Source: Klebsiella aerogenes | GTDB lineage: Bacteria > Pseudomonadota > Gammaproteobacteria > Enterobacterales > Enterobacteriaceae | Direction: 5' to 3' | NCBI GenBank assembly: GCA_029027985.1 | Contig: CP119076.1 | Span: 4,214,422 to 4,278,421 of the forward strand | DNA: 64,000 bases | Part shown: one piece after another, positions 33,240 through 42,275 of the stretch | Position numbering within the stretch: position 1 is the stretch's first letter | Layout of the letters: each line of letters starts with the position of its first letter | Notes under the pieces: model-generated | The model's input: only the letters and a program-made list of their open reading frames with translations | The model's database searches: none | Told to the model about the DNA's origin: nothing | Translations under genes and position numbers: made by a program

Positions 33240-34679
33240 TTAGTCCATCCGACGGCGCAGGAAACGCCCTGCCCGCCCGGTAATTTTTTTGTCGCTGCCG
33301 TAGCTCATCACGCCATTTACCATCACCGCCTCAATACCGTCCGCCGGTCGTTTCGGGTCGGCGAAGCTGGCGACATCGCGCACCGTCTGCGGGTCAAACA
33401 GCACCAGATCGGCAAAGTAGCCGATTTTCACCAGCCCGCGATCCGCCAGCTGGAAGCGTGCCGCCGACAGCCCGGTCATCTTGTGCACTGCGGTCGTCAG
33501 CGGGAATAGCTGCTCGTCGCGACTGTAGTGGCCGAGCACGCGCGGGAAGGCTCCCCACAGGCGCGGATGCGGCATCGGATCGTTCGGTAGGCCGTCCGAA
33601 CCGATCATGGTCACCGGATAGCGCATCACTCTCCGTACATCCTGCTCGTCCATGTTGTAGTAGATAGCGCCAGCGGGCATCAGCCGCGCCGCGGCATCAT
33701 GCAGACTGACCTGCCACTCATCGGCGATCTGCCGCAGCGTTTTCCCCGCCTGCTCCGGCTGCGCTTCTGACCAGGTGATCACGATATCGAACTCATCGGT
33801 GACCTGCTTCATATCCAGCGTCGACGAGCTGGCGGAATAGGGGTAACAGTCGCAGGCGATATCCTGCTGCTGGCGCATCTCATCAAAGAACGCCAGCGTC
33901 TCTTTGGTACGCCCCCAGTTTTTCGCTCCGGCGCATTTGTGATGCGAGACCACCACCGGCACGTTGCCGTGACGACCGATGCGGAAGGCTTCGTCCAGCG
34001 CCTCAAGAATCGGCTCAAACTCCGAGCGTAAATGAGTCGTGTAAACGCCCTGTCCCGCGGCCAATTCTTCCGCCAGCGCCATCACCTCTTCGGTCGTCGA
34101 CTGGAAGGCGCTGGCGTAGGCCAGGCCGGTGCTCAGGCCCAGCGCGCCCTGGCGCAGCGCATCGCGCAATTGTACGCGCATACCGGCGATTTCCGTCTCG
34201 TTCGCCGGACGGAACAGGTCATCCATATGATTATTGCGCAGCGCGGTATGGCCAATCAGCGTGCCGACGTTTAGCGATGGCCGCGCCGCCTCCACCGCAT
34301 GGGCGTAAGCCTCCACGGTGGGATAGATAAAGTGCTGCGGCTCGCCGAGCAGATTCATCGGGTCCGGTACCTCGCCGCGCATGGTGGCGGTCGCCGCGCT
34401 GATCCCGCAGTTGCCGACGATCACCGTCGTCACCCCCTGACTGAGCTTCGGCAGATACTCCGGCATACGAATAACGTTGATATCGTCATGCGTGTGGACA
34501 TCGATAAAACCTGGTGCCAGTACCCGCCCCTGGCCGTCAATCTCCCGCTCCGCCGCGACGTCCAACGCCGGGGCGATAGCGATAATCCGATCGCCCTTCA
34601 CCGCCACATCAGCACGGTATTGCGGCCCGCCGCTCCCGTCGATCACCGTGACGTTTTTGAAAAGCCAGTCAACTTTCAT
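33240..34679 (-). CDS. N-acyl-D-amino-acid deacylase family amidohydrolase
   Basis: A 479-residue metal-dependent amidohydrolase of the D-aminoacylase family. The metal-binding HTH motif is at His62 and His64 (GFIDVHTHDD). VVVSHHKCAGAKNWG and SDGLPNDPMPHPRLWGAFPRVLGHY are both family hallmarks. It removes an acyl group (usually acetyl) from the nitrogen of a D-amino acid or an amino-sugar acid with the same stereochemistry. Start is the ATG at 34679 (MKVDWLF) with GGGAG upstream; the frame is open 13 codons further but without support. It is first in the RidA-symporter direction, divergent from the PLP enzyme gene. Confidence 0.85.
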   Translation of the reverse strand: MKVDWLFKNVTVIDGSGGPQYRADVAVKGDRIIAIAPALDVAAEREIDGQGRVLAPGFIDVHTHDDINVIRMPEYLPKLSQGVTTVIVGNCGISAATATMRGEVPDPMNLLGEPQHFIYPTVEAYAHAVEAARPSLNVGTLIGHTALRNNHMDDLFRPANETEIAGMRVQLRDALRQGALGLSTGLAYASAFQSTTEEVMALAEELAAGQGVYTTHLRSEFEPILEALDEAFRIGRHGNVPVVVSHHKCAGAKNWGRTKETLAFFDEMRQQQDIACDCYPYSASSSTLDMKQVTDEFDIVITWSEAQPEQAGKTLRQIADEWQVSLHDAAARLMPAGAIYYNMDEQDVRRVMRYPVTMIGSDGLPNDPMPHPRLWGAFPRVLGHYSRDEQLFPLTTAVHKMTGLSAARFQLADRGLVKIGYFADLVLFDPQTVRDVASFADPKRPADGIEAVMVNGVMSYGSDKKITGRAGRFLRRRMD

Positions 34680-34718
34680 AGCAATTACTCCCTTTCGACA
34701 TGCCGACAAGTTAACCAT

Positions 34719-34879
34719 TTACAAGCGCAAAAAACAGTGGAAAACTACGCAAAATCCAGATCATTTTGTGATACTTTTATTCAAAACGAATAACAATATT
34801 ATATTAAAACAATATTTATCAATTAGTTATAACTGATACCGCAATAACATCCGATTATAAACCCTGTAAGGATAGTGTT
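34719..34879. promoter_or_regulatory. Divergent control region between deacylase and PLP enzyme genes
   Basis: The AT-rich 160-base interval holds the dyad TTATTC-AAAAC-GAATAA (34777-34793) and two CAATATT repeats (34794 and about 34810). The GAATA half-site also occurs in the palindrome before the symporter gene, so one regulator, probably the RpiR protein, may bind both. Confidence 0.45.
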
Positions 34880-36100
34880 ATGAAATACCATTCCACTCCG
34901 CTCATCCCGCACAAATCCGCCGTCATGTCCGCACCTGCGAATCTGTTGGCCGAAGAGGTTTGTCTGCCCGCCGCGCTGCTCAAAAGAAAGGCGCTGGAAA
35001 ATAATATTTCCTGGATGCAACGCTATGCCGACGCCCGCGGCGTATCGCTGGCGCCGCACGGTAAAACCACGATGACGCCATGGATTTTTCAGGCGCAGCA
35101 ACAGGCGGGGGCGTGGGGGATCGGCGTCGGCAGCGCGTGGCAGGCCAGCGCGGCGATGGCCAGCGGCATTCATCGTGTTCTGATGGTCAATCAGCTGGTC
35201 GGCAAAGCCAATATGCAGGTCGTCGCCCAGCTAAAAGCGCACTACCGGGCGGTCGATTTTATCTGCTGCGTCGATAGCGAAAGCAACGTCCGCACCCTCT
35301 CAGCTTTCTTCGCCGATCGGGGCCAGACGCTGGATGTGTTGATCGAGCTTGGCGTACCGGGCGGGCGCTGCGGCTGTCGCAGCGTTGATGACGCGCTGGC
35401 GCTGGCGAATTTGGTTAGCGGCCTGCCGGGCCTGCGGCTACGCGGCCTGGAATTGTATGAAGGGGTGCTGCACGGCGACGATCCACAGCCGCAGGTGGAA
35501 GCGCTACTGCGGCAGGCCGCAGCGCTTGCCTGCCGTATGGAACCGCTAGTTGACGGCGAATTCATCCTCACCGGCGCGGGCACCGTGTGGTATGACGTGG
35601 TCTGCAACATCTGGCTGGCGGCGGAAAAACCGCGCCATTGCCGGATAGTGATCCGCCCGGGGTGTTATATCACTCACGATCGCGGGATCTACGATCTCGC
35701 TCAGCAGGAGTTGATCGCTCGCGATCCGATAGCCTGCGATCTCGCCGGCGATCTCACCTCGGCGCTGGAACTGATGGCAATGGTGCAATCGGTACCGGAG
35801 GCGGATCGTGCGGTGGTGAATTTCGGCAAGCGCGACTGCGCCTTTGACGCCGGGTTACCACAGCCGATCGCCCACTATCGCAACGGGCGGGCATTGCCGC
35901 TGCGGGCGGAGGCGATCGTCAGCATCGGTATTATGGATCAGCACTGTATGTTGCGTCTGGCGCCGGACAGCGATGTACAGGTCGGCGATATTCTGCTGTT
36001 CGGCACCTCGCACCCGTGCCTGACTTTTGACAAGTGGAAGACGCTGCTGCTGGTTGACGACGACTACAACGTGCTGGACGAGCTCGATACGCTGTTTTGA
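34880..36100 (+). CDS. DSD1-type PLP enzyme (D-threonine aldolase / D-serine dehydratase-like)
   Basis: A 406-residue fold-type III PLP protein. An alanine-racemase-like N-terminal domain has the PLP Lys62 in SLAPHGKTTMTPW. A C-terminal D-serine-dehydratase-like domain has the metal-binding pattern MDQHCML and SHPCLTFDKW. Relatives are annotated as amino acid deaminases, D-threonine aldolases or D-serine dehydratases. In this cluster the likely reaction is beta-elimination of ammonia from a D-amino acid or D-amino-sugar acid to a 2-keto(-3-deoxy) acid, with RidA helping the imine step. AAGGA lies before the ATG. Divergent from the deacylase gene; the substrate is inferred. Confidence 0.8.
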   Translation: MKYHSTPLIPHKSAVMSAPANLLAEEVCLPAALLKRKALENNISWMQRYADARGVSLAPHGKTTMTPWIFQAQQQAGAWGIGVGSAWQASAAMASGIHRVLMVNQLVGKANMQVVAQLKAHYRAVDFICCVDSESNVRTLSAFFADRGQTLDVLIELGVPGGRCGCRSVDDALALANLVSGLPGLRLRGLELYEGVLHGDDPQPQVEALLRQAAALACRMEPLVDGEFILTGAGTVWYDVVCNIWLAAEKPRHCRIVIRPGCYITHDRGIYDLAQQELIARDPIACDLAGDLTSALELMAMVQSVPEADRAVVNFGKRDCAFDAGLPQPIAHYRNGRALPLRAEAIVSIGIMDQHCMLRLAPDSDVQVGDILLFGTSHPCLTFDKWKTLLLVDDDYNVLDELDTLF

Positions 36101-36123
36101 TCAAGATCCCGGATAAGGTCAGG

Positions 36124-37131
36124 TTACCGCAAAGCGCAAATCTCATCATGCAATGAACGGCTGATGGTCACTCCCTGTCGTTCGCTCTGCTGGCGACAGG
36201 CGAAACGCCGCTCGCCCGGCAGCCGCGCCCCCTGCTCCTGCATGCCGCTAAACAGCGTTTCGGCGCGCGCCAGTTGCTCCTCCGCCTGCGCGCCCAGAAA
36301 ACGCTGCGGGTCCAGCGCCAGGATCAGCTCGCCGCCGTAGGGTAAACCGCCCGCGCCGTTATCCCACGCCAGCGATTCGGCGCTGGTCATATCGCCGATA
36401 AGCGGCCCGGCCAGCAGCTCGACCATCGCCGCCAGCGCCGAGCCCTTATGGCCGCCAAAGGTCAACATCGCGCCGTTCAGCACTTCAGCGGCTTCGGTCG
36501 TCGGCTGCCCCTGGCTATCGATGCCCCAGCCTTCCGGCAAGGGTTTACCGGCGCGCTGATGCAGCTGGATCTCGCCGCGCGCCGCGGCGCTGGTCGCCAT
36601 ATCAAAAATAAACGGCGGCTTTTCCCGCCGCGGCCAGCCAAAGGCGATAGGGTTAGTGCCGAACAATGGGCGAATGCCGCCCGCTGGCGCGACCCAGGCA
36701 TGGCTTGGCGTGCAGGCCAACCCCACCAGACCCGCGTCAGTCAGCGGTTCGATATCCGCAAACAGCGCGGAAAAATGGACGCAACGGTTAATCGCCAACG
36801 CCGCGATGCCGCTGTGCCGCGCCTTCTCCACCAGCAACGGCAACGCGCGTTCAAAGGCCAGCAGCGAAAAGGCGCCGTCGGCATCCGCCCGCACAATCGC
36901 CGGCGCCCGATCGTTAATCTGCGGTTCGGCGTCGGGCGATACCTTGCCTTTACGCAAGGTATCGACAATGCCCAATAACCGCCACAGACCGTGGGAAGCG
37001 CAGCCGTCGCGCTCCCCGGAGGCCACATTGCGGGCGATAGCCGCCGCATGGTCGGCGCTGAATCCATTGGCGCTTAGCACCTGCAACGCCAGGGCATAAG
37101 CTTCAGGTAACGAAAGGGTTACCGACTCCAT
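36124..37131 (-). CDS. Ldh/MDH2-family dehydrogenase, probable imine (pyrroline-2-carboxylate) reductase
   Basis: The 335-residue protein is of the malate/L-lactate dehydrogenase type 2 family: ARNVASGERDGCASHGLWRL, INRCVHFSALFADIEPL, GTNPIAFGWPR and FIFDMATSAAARGEI are the usual blocks. The group includes delta1-pyrroline-2-carboxylate/piperideine-2-carboxylate reductases, which use NADPH, alongside malate and ureidoglycolate dehydrogenases. It lies last in the operon after the permease gene, and the hydroxyproline context favours the imine reductase role. GGAGAG precedes the start. The stop faces that of the PLP enzyme gene 23 bases away. Confidence 0.75.
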   Translation of the reverse strand: MESVTLSLPEAYALALQVLSANGFSADHAAAIARNVASGERDGCASHGLWRLLGIVDTLRKGKVSPDAEPQINDRAPAIVRADADGAFSLLAFERALPLLVEKARHSGIAALAINRCVHFSALFADIEPLTDAGLVGLACTPSHAWVAPAGGIRPLFGTNPIAFGWPRREKPPFIFDMATSAAARGEIQLHQRAGKPLPEGWGIDSQGQPTTEAAEVLNGAMLTFGGHKGSALAAMVELLAGPLIGDMTSAESLAWDNGAGGLPYGGELILALDPQRFLGAQAEEQLARAETLFSGMQEQGARLPGERRFACRQQSERQGVTISRSLHDEICALR

Positions 37132-37142
37132 AGTGCTCTCCT

Positions 37143-38744
37143 CTACTCTTCTTCGTCTCCGCTAAAGTTAGCTTGCGGCAGGCAGCTACGCGCGCCCCAG
37201 TAGTAAATCCCTAACGACATCGCCGCCACCAGCACCGTATCCCAGGGGTGACCAATGACATTAAGCCCGCCGAAGCTTCCCAGCCAGGAAAAGAGGATAA
37301 TCAGCGCATAAAAAACAATCAGCCACAGCGACGACTTCACCTGCTGCGCCAGGCTAACGGTATGTTCCGGCACCTTACCTTTACACATTACGTACACCAC
37401 AAACATCACAATCTGCAGCCCCAGCAGCCAGGAGAGCGTACTCCAGCCGGACCAGTAGACAATCAACGCCGAGATCATAAACGACACCGGGCCGATGATG
37501 CCGAAGGCGCGCACGCGGAACGGACGCGGGAGATCGGGCGCATTGCGGCGTAACCCGGCGGCGGTCACCGGCGCGATGGCGTAACTTAGCACCAATGCCG
37601 CCGACACCACGCTGATCAGCTGCTCCCAGGAGGGGAACGGCAGCGTCCAGAAGATAGAAAGCGCGAAGGTCAGCCACAGCGCCGGGCGTGGAATACCGGA
37701 CGCTTTATCGATATGGGTAAAGGCCTTAAAGAAGGTTCCCGCCTTCGCCCAGCCGTAGATCACGCGCGGCGTCGCGTTCATATAAATATTGCCGGTACCG
37801 CTCGGCGAAATAATCGCGTCGCTAATGACCATAAAGGCCAGCCAGCCCATCCCGAGGGTAATGGCGATATCGCGATACGGCAGCGAGAACTGTTTGCTCA
37901 CCTCTGCCCAGCCGCCATGCAGCATCTCGCCAGGAATGCTGCCGAGAAACGCCAGCTGTAACAGCACATAGATAATCGTCGACAACACCACCGATAAAAT
38001 CAGCGCGATGGGAATAGTCCGCTGCGGTTTTTGCACCTCGCTTGCCACCGAGATAATCGGCGTCAGGCCAAGGTAGGCAAAGATAATACCGCCCGCGCTG
38101 ATCGCCGCTTCCACCCCGGACATGCCAAACGGCGCAATACCCTGAGCATGTAAGTTTTCTGGTTTAAAGAAGGTGAATAACGTCACCACCACCAGCAGCG
38201 GCACAAGAAACTTGAGCACGCTGATGAAGTTGTTCGAGCGGGCGAAGGTTTTCACGCTGTAGTAATTGAGCGCGAAGAAGAAGCACAGCAGCAGGAACTG
38301 CACCACCCACCCCAGTAGCGTCGGCGCGCTGGATCCCGGCTGGGTTAGCGCCGGGAACCAGGCGGCGGCATATTGTCGGGCGGCGACGATTTCAATTGAG
38401 ATCAGACTGGAGAAGGCGATCAGAGTGATAAACCCCAGCAGATAGCCCATCAGCTCGCCGTGGGAAAAAACCGGGTAGCGAATAATACCGCCAGCGCGCG
38501 GCAGGGCCGCCCCCAATTCGCAGTAGACAATCCCCAGCAGCAGCACCGCAAAACCACCGATCACCCACGAGGCAATACCGGCCGGGCCAGCTATCGACGC
38601 GACGTGGCTGGCGGCGAATAACCATCCGGAGCCAAAAATTGCCCCCAGGCCAATAAACGTGAGATCCGTTAGGGTCAGCTGTTTTTTAAACTTACCCGAC
38701 TCAACAACGCGGGTTTGACTGTTATGCGTAGAGTGAATGGTCAT
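37143..38744 (-). CDS. APC-family amino acid permease, probable hydroxyproline transporter
   Basis: The 533-residue membrane protein has about 12-14 hydrophobic segments and the APC superfamily opening (LTLTDLTFIGLGAIFGSGWLFAASHVAS). It resembles the aspartate:proton symporter/YhdG-type branch. It sits between the semialdehyde dehydrogenase and reductase genes in the hydroxyproline operon, so uptake of hydroxyproline or proline analogues is likely, by position only. The C-terminus is acidic (SGDEEE). The neighbouring genes are 11 and 15 bases away. Confidence 0.78.
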   Translation of the reverse strand: MTIHSTHNSQTRVVESGKFKKQLTLTDLTFIGLGAIFGSGWLFAASHVASIAGPAGIASWVIGGFAVLLLGIVYCELGAALPRAGGIIRYPVFSHGELMGYLLGFITLIAFSSLISIEIVAARQYAAAWFPALTQPGSSAPTLLGWVVQFLLLCFFFALNYYSVKTFARSNNFISVLKFLVPLLVVVTLFTFFKPENLHAQGIAPFGMSGVEAAISAGGIIFAYLGLTPIISVASEVQKPQRTIPIALILSVVLSTIIYVLLQLAFLGSIPGEMLHGGWAEVSKQFSLPYRDIAITLGMGWLAFMVISDAIISPSGTGNIYMNATPRVIYGWAKAGTFFKAFTHIDKASGIPRPALWLTFALSIFWTLPFPSWEQLISVVSAALVLSYAIAPVTAAGLRRNAPDLPRPFRVRAFGIIGPVSFMISALIVYWSGWSTLSWLLGLQIVMFVVYVMCKGKVPEHTVSLAQQVKSSLWLIVFYALIILFSWLGSFGGLNVIGHPWDTVLVAAMSLGIYYWGARSCLPQANFSGDEEE

Positions 38745-38759
38745 GGTGATGCCCTTGCG

Positions 38760-40364
38760 TCAATGAGAGGGGGAAATCGCTTCCCGGGTCCACTGGCCGT
38801 TGACCAGGCGCAGCAGGTTCAATGGGTTCGCATCCTGCAGCGCTGGTGGTAACAGGGCGGCGGGCGCGTTTTGCAGGCATACCGGGCGCAGAAAACGCTC
38901 AATCGCCCGACTGCCGACCGACGTCCCGCGTGCGTCGGTCGTCGCTGGCCACGGTCCGCCGTGCACCATCGCATCGCACACTTCCACCCCGGTGGGATAA
39001 CCGTTAAACAGCACCCGTCCGGCTTTTTCGCTCAGCAACGGCAGCAGGTTCGCCGCCAGCGGGCCGTCGTCCGCATCGGCATGCAGCGTGGCGGTAAGCT
39101 GCCCCTGAAGCCCTTTCACCACCGCCTGAAGCTGCGCGTCGTCATCCACTTCCACCAGCAGCGACAACGGGCCGAAGACTTCGGTTTGCAGCAGCGTATC
39201 CTGCGCCAGCAGATCCTCAGCCTGAGCCTGCCACAACAGGGTTTGCGCCTGTCCCTCGCTGGCGGCGAGACCGCTTGCCAACAACGCAACGCGCGGATGC
39301 GCCTGCAATGCCGCGACACCCTGGCGATAGTGACTGAGCGTTGGCGCATTGAGCAGCACCTGCGGCGCGGACGCCTCCACCGCGGTACACAGCGCCGATT
39401 TAAAGCGTTCCAGTCCTTCGCCGCGCAGCGCCAGAATCAGCCCCGGACGCGTGCAGAACTGTCCGCCGCCGAGGGTAAACGACGCCAGCAGATCTTTCGC
39501 CAGCACGTCGGCCCGCGTCCTCAGCGCCTGCGGCAGAATAATCAGCGGGTTAATCGCCGACATTTCGGCAAACAGCGGGATCGGCTGCGGGCGCTGCTGC
39601 GCCAGCTGATACAGCGCCTTGCCGCCAGCCAGCGAGCCGGTAAAGCCGACCGCCTGGATCGCCGGATGGCGCACCAACTCCGCGCCGATGTCGGTGCCGA
39701 AAATCATATTGAACACGCCGCCGGGCAACCCGCACCGCGCAACCGCCCGGGCGATCGCCTCCGCGGTCAGCTCGGCGGTCGCCATGTGGCCCGGATGGGC
39801 CTTCACCACCACCGGACAACCGGCCGCCAGCGCCGAGGCGGTATCGCCGCCCGCGGTGGAGAAGGCCAGCGGGAAGTTACTGGCGCCGAACACCGCCACC
39901 GGTCCCAGCGCGAATTGATACTGACGCAGATCCGGACGCGGCAACGGTTGGCGGTCGGGCAACGCGGTATCAATACGGGCGGCGAAGGTATCGCCACGCA
40001 GGATAACCTCGGCAAACATCCGCAACTGGCCGCTGGTACGCGCCCTTTCCCCCTGCAGCCGCGCCAGCGGCAGCGCGGTCTCCTGCCCGGCGATGGCGAA
40101 GAACGCCTCGCCCAGCGCATCCAGTTCATCGGCAATGGCGCAGAGAAAATGCGCCCGCTGCTGCGGCGTGGTGTGCGAATAGGCGGTAAAAGCGCTCTGC
40201 GCCGCTTGCGCCGCCAGCGCGGCCTCCTCACGGGAGGCCGGGTAAAAGCGGTGGCCGGTGGCTTCGCCGTCCACCGCCCGCAGGCTCAATAGCGTCGCCT
40301 CACCGCTGGCAATGCGGCGTCCGGCAATAAATTGCCGTCCCGCCGTGGTCTGAGATGAATTCAT
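38760..40364 (-). CDS. 2-oxoglutarate semialdehyde dehydrogenase (NADP-type aldehyde dehydrogenase)
   Basis: This 534-residue aldehyde dehydrogenase belongs to the long NADP-dependent branch that oxidises alpha-ketoglutarate semialdehyde (2,5-dioxopentanoate) to 2-oxoglutarate. The catalytic Cys304 is in GGGQFCTRPG, the general-base Glu267 in FAEMSAINP, and the cofactor loop FTGSLAGGKAL at 241-251. It completes hydroxyproline breakdown, feeding the TCA cycle. It follows the deaminase gene with AGGAGC as ribosome site, 14 bases downstream. Confidence 0.88.
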   Translation of the reverse strand: MNSSQTTAGRQFIAGRRIASGEATLLSLRAVDGEATGHRFYPASREEAALAAQAAQSAFTAYSHTTPQQRAHFLCAIADELDALGEAFFAIAGQETALPLARLQGERARTSGQLRMFAEVILRGDTFAARIDTALPDRQPLPRPDLRQYQFALGPVAVFGASNFPLAFSTAGGDTASALAAGCPVVVKAHPGHMATAELTAEAIARAVARCGLPGGVFNMIFGTDIGAELVRHPAIQAVGFTGSLAGGKALYQLAQQRPQPIPLFAEMSAINPLIILPQALRTRADVLAKDLLASFTLGGGQFCTRPGLILALRGEGLERFKSALCTAVEASAPQVLLNAPTLSHYRQGVAALQAHPRVALLASGLAASEGQAQTLLWQAQAEDLLAQDTLLQTEVFGPLSLLVEVDDDAQLQAVVKGLQGQLTATLHADADDGPLAANLLPLLSEKAGRVLFNGYPTGVEVCDAMVHGGPWPATTDARGTSVGSRAIERFLRPVCLQNAPAALLPPALQDANPLNLLRLVNGQWTREAISPSH

Positions 40365-40378
40365 ACTCGCTCCTGTGT

Positions 40379-41299
40379 TCAGAGACCGACATCCGGCAGC
40401 GTTGGGCGGGTCGCCAGCGCCTGTTCAACGATCGCCACCACCTGCTGGCGCGTTTCGCCTTCCAGCGCCAGACGCGGCGGACGAGTAATGGCGCCGCCGC
40501 GGCCAAGCAGCTCTTCGCACAGCTTGATGCACTGCACCAGATCCGGACGCGCATCGAGATGCAGCAGCGGCATAAACCAGCGATACAGCGCCATCGCCTC
40601 TTCGTAACGCTGCTGGCGCGCCAGACGGAACAACGTCTCGCCCTCGCGCGGGAAGGCGTTGGACATCCCGGAAATCCACCCTTCCGCGCCAACGGCGATA
40701 CTTTCCACGACCACATCGTCCAGCCCGGCAAACAGCACGAAGCGGTCGCCAACGGTATTACGCAGGTCAATGAAGCGACGGGTATCGCCGGAGGAATCTT
40801 TAAAACAGACGATGTTGTCGCAGTCGGTCAGGGTCGCAAGAATGTCCGGCGTCACGTCGTTTTTGTAAATCGGCGGGTTGTTGTAGACCATGATTGGCAA
40901 GTCGGTGGCAGTCGCCACGCTGCGGAAATGGGCGGCGGTCTCGTGGGGTTTTGATGAGTACACCAGCGCCGGCATCACCATGATCCCGTCAACGCCGACG
41001 CGCTCCGCCTCTTTCGCCATCTTTTGGGCAAAGGCGGTAGTAAATTCGGCGACCCCGGCGATGACCGGGATTTTGCCGCCAGCGGCATCCTTCGCCACTT
41101 CGATAATCTGCAATTTTTCATCGGTGCTCAGCGAGGTGTTTTCCCCTACGCTGCCGCACACCACCAGCCCGGAAACGCCATCTTTAACCAGGTTTTTCAT
41201 CACCGCGTGGGTGGCGTCTAAATCGAGGGAGTAATCGCTACGAAACTGCGTGGTGACCGCCGGGAATACGCCGCTCCAGTGAATCGCTTTTTTGCTCAT
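40379..41299 (-). CDS. DapA-family lyase, probable pyrroline-4-hydroxy-2-carboxylate deaminase
   Basis: This 306-residue TIM-barrel protein of the dihydrodipicolinate synthase family has the Schiff-base Lys167 in NIVCFKDSSGD, Tyr139 in MVYNNPP and the VCGSVGENTSLS loop near 48-57. In hydroxyproline catabolism such proteins convert delta1-pyrroline-4-hydroxy-2-carboxylate to 2-oxoglutarate semialdehyde and ammonia. Its place right before the semialdehyde dehydrogenase gene and near the epimerase and dehydrogenase genes supports this over other DapA functions. The start has AAGGA. First gene of the minus-strand operon. Confidence 0.85.
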   Translation of the reverse strand: MSKKAIHWSGVFPAVTTQFRSDYSLDLDATHAVMKNLVKDGVSGLVVCGSVGENTSLSTDEKLQIIEVAKDAAGGKIPVIAGVAEFTTAFAQKMAKEAERVGVDGIMVMPALVYSSKPHETAAHFRSVATATDLPIMVYNNPPIYKNDVTPDILATLTDCDNIVCFKDSSGDTRRFIDLRNTVGDRFVLFAGLDDVVVESIAVGAEGWISGMSNAFPREGETLFRLARQQRYEEAMALYRWFMPLLHLDARPDLVQCIKLCEELLGRGGAITRPPRLALEGETRQQVVAIVEQALATRPTLPDVGL

Positions 41300-41410
41300 G
41301 CTCGGTTCCTTGTCGTCATTTTGTTAAGTCGAGGTGAATGAATGGTGAATATTCACTGACAGATTGACGTTTCGCGGAACCGGCGGCTTGTCGGTTTTCC
41401 CTCAATACGA

Positions 41411-41436
41411 TGACGAAATTAGCACAGTCGACAAAA
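41411..41436. promoter_or_regulatory. Operator candidate upstream of the deaminase gene
   Basis: TGACGAAA at 41411-41418 is followed by GACAAAA at 41430-41436, an 18-base direct repeat of the kind AraC proteins bind. The same octamer forms the palindrome at 42495-42517 before the epimerase gene. Confidence 0.5.
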
Positions 41437-41450
41437 GTGTGAGCCAGCGT

Positions 41451-42275
41451 TTATCCCAGCAATGTCACGCGGAAATCACGCGGCGTCGAGCCGGTCATGG
41501 CCTTGAACTGACGGCTAAATGCGCTGTGATCGGTATAGCCGCACTGCAGCGCGATATCGGTAATCGGCGTATCGCCGGCCAGCAGCTCGGTGGCTTTTTC
41601 CAGGCGAACTTTATGGATCATCTGCCGCGGCGTGAGGTGAAAGATCCGTTTGCAGTAGCGTTCGATCTGCGCAATCGACATGCCGCTTAGCGCGGTCAAC
41701 TCCTCCATGGCGATCGGCCGATGATAGTGGCGGCGAATATGATCGTCGACGATCGCCAGCCGCTGCCACGCCGGGTGACGGGCATGAGCCTCCTGCAGAT
41801 CGTGCGAGATCCCAGCCATGCCGATCACCTGGCCGCTGACATCGCGCAGGGCCAGCTTTTGCGTCAGGCACCAGCCGCGTTCGCGGCCGTTATACAGATG
41901 CATTTCCAGCTGATCGCGCAGGGTCACGCCTTCCCGCAATACGCGCAGATCCTGTTCGGTATAGCCCTGGCCCAGCGCGGAAGGAAAGACATCGGCGGAG
42001 GTTTTCCCCAGCAGCGAAGAAACGGTTTTAAAACCGCAGCGACGAGCCAACGTCAGGTTCGCCAGCAGATAACGCGCCTGGCTATCTTTGATAAAAAAGA
42101 CCACGTTGGGGATGGCATTCAGCAGGGGCGCAATCAACGCCAACGCATTCAGCAGCGCTGGCATATTGTCCGGCCGTTGGCGCGCCAGACCTTCGCAGAT
42201 CTGGCTTAGTTCATCGACGGCCAGCTCCGGTTGGTTAACAGCACGCTGCGGCGCCGCATCAGAAACACCGATCAT
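41451..42275 (-). CDS. AraC-family regulator with PAS domain, probable hydroxyproline regulator
   Basis: The 274-residue protein has an N-terminal PAS-like sensor (ALLNAIPNVVFFIKDSQARYLLANLTLARRCG to SHDLQEA, about residues 45-165). The C-terminal AraC domain has two helix-turn-helix units (IAMEELTALSGMSIAQIERYCKRIFHLTPRQ and ITDIALQCGYTDHSAFSRQFKAMTG). It lies between the two divergent hydroxyproline operons and probably activates both. The start has AGGAGG. The PAS module suggests it senses a small ligand or redox state directly. Confidence 0.83.
   Translation of the reverse strand: MIGVSDAAPQRAVNQPELAVDELSQICEGLARQRPDNMPALLNALALIAPLLNAIPNVVFFIKDSQARYLLANLTLARRCGFKTVSSLLGKTSADVFPSALGQGYTEQDLRVLREGVTLRDQLEMHLYNGRERGWCLTQKLALRDVSGQVIGMAGISHDLQEAHARHPAWQRLAIVDDHIRRHYHRPIAMEELTALSGMSIAQIERYCKRIFHLTPRQMIHKVRLEKATELLAGDTPITDIALQCGYTDHSAFSRQFKAMTGSTPRDFRVTLLG

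Noticed and set aside
38871-40292. 473-codon plus-strand frame opposite the semialdehyde dehydrogenase gene
   Set aside because: Arg/Gln-rich low-complexity product, antisense to a complete aldehyde dehydrogenase with intact catalytic residues.
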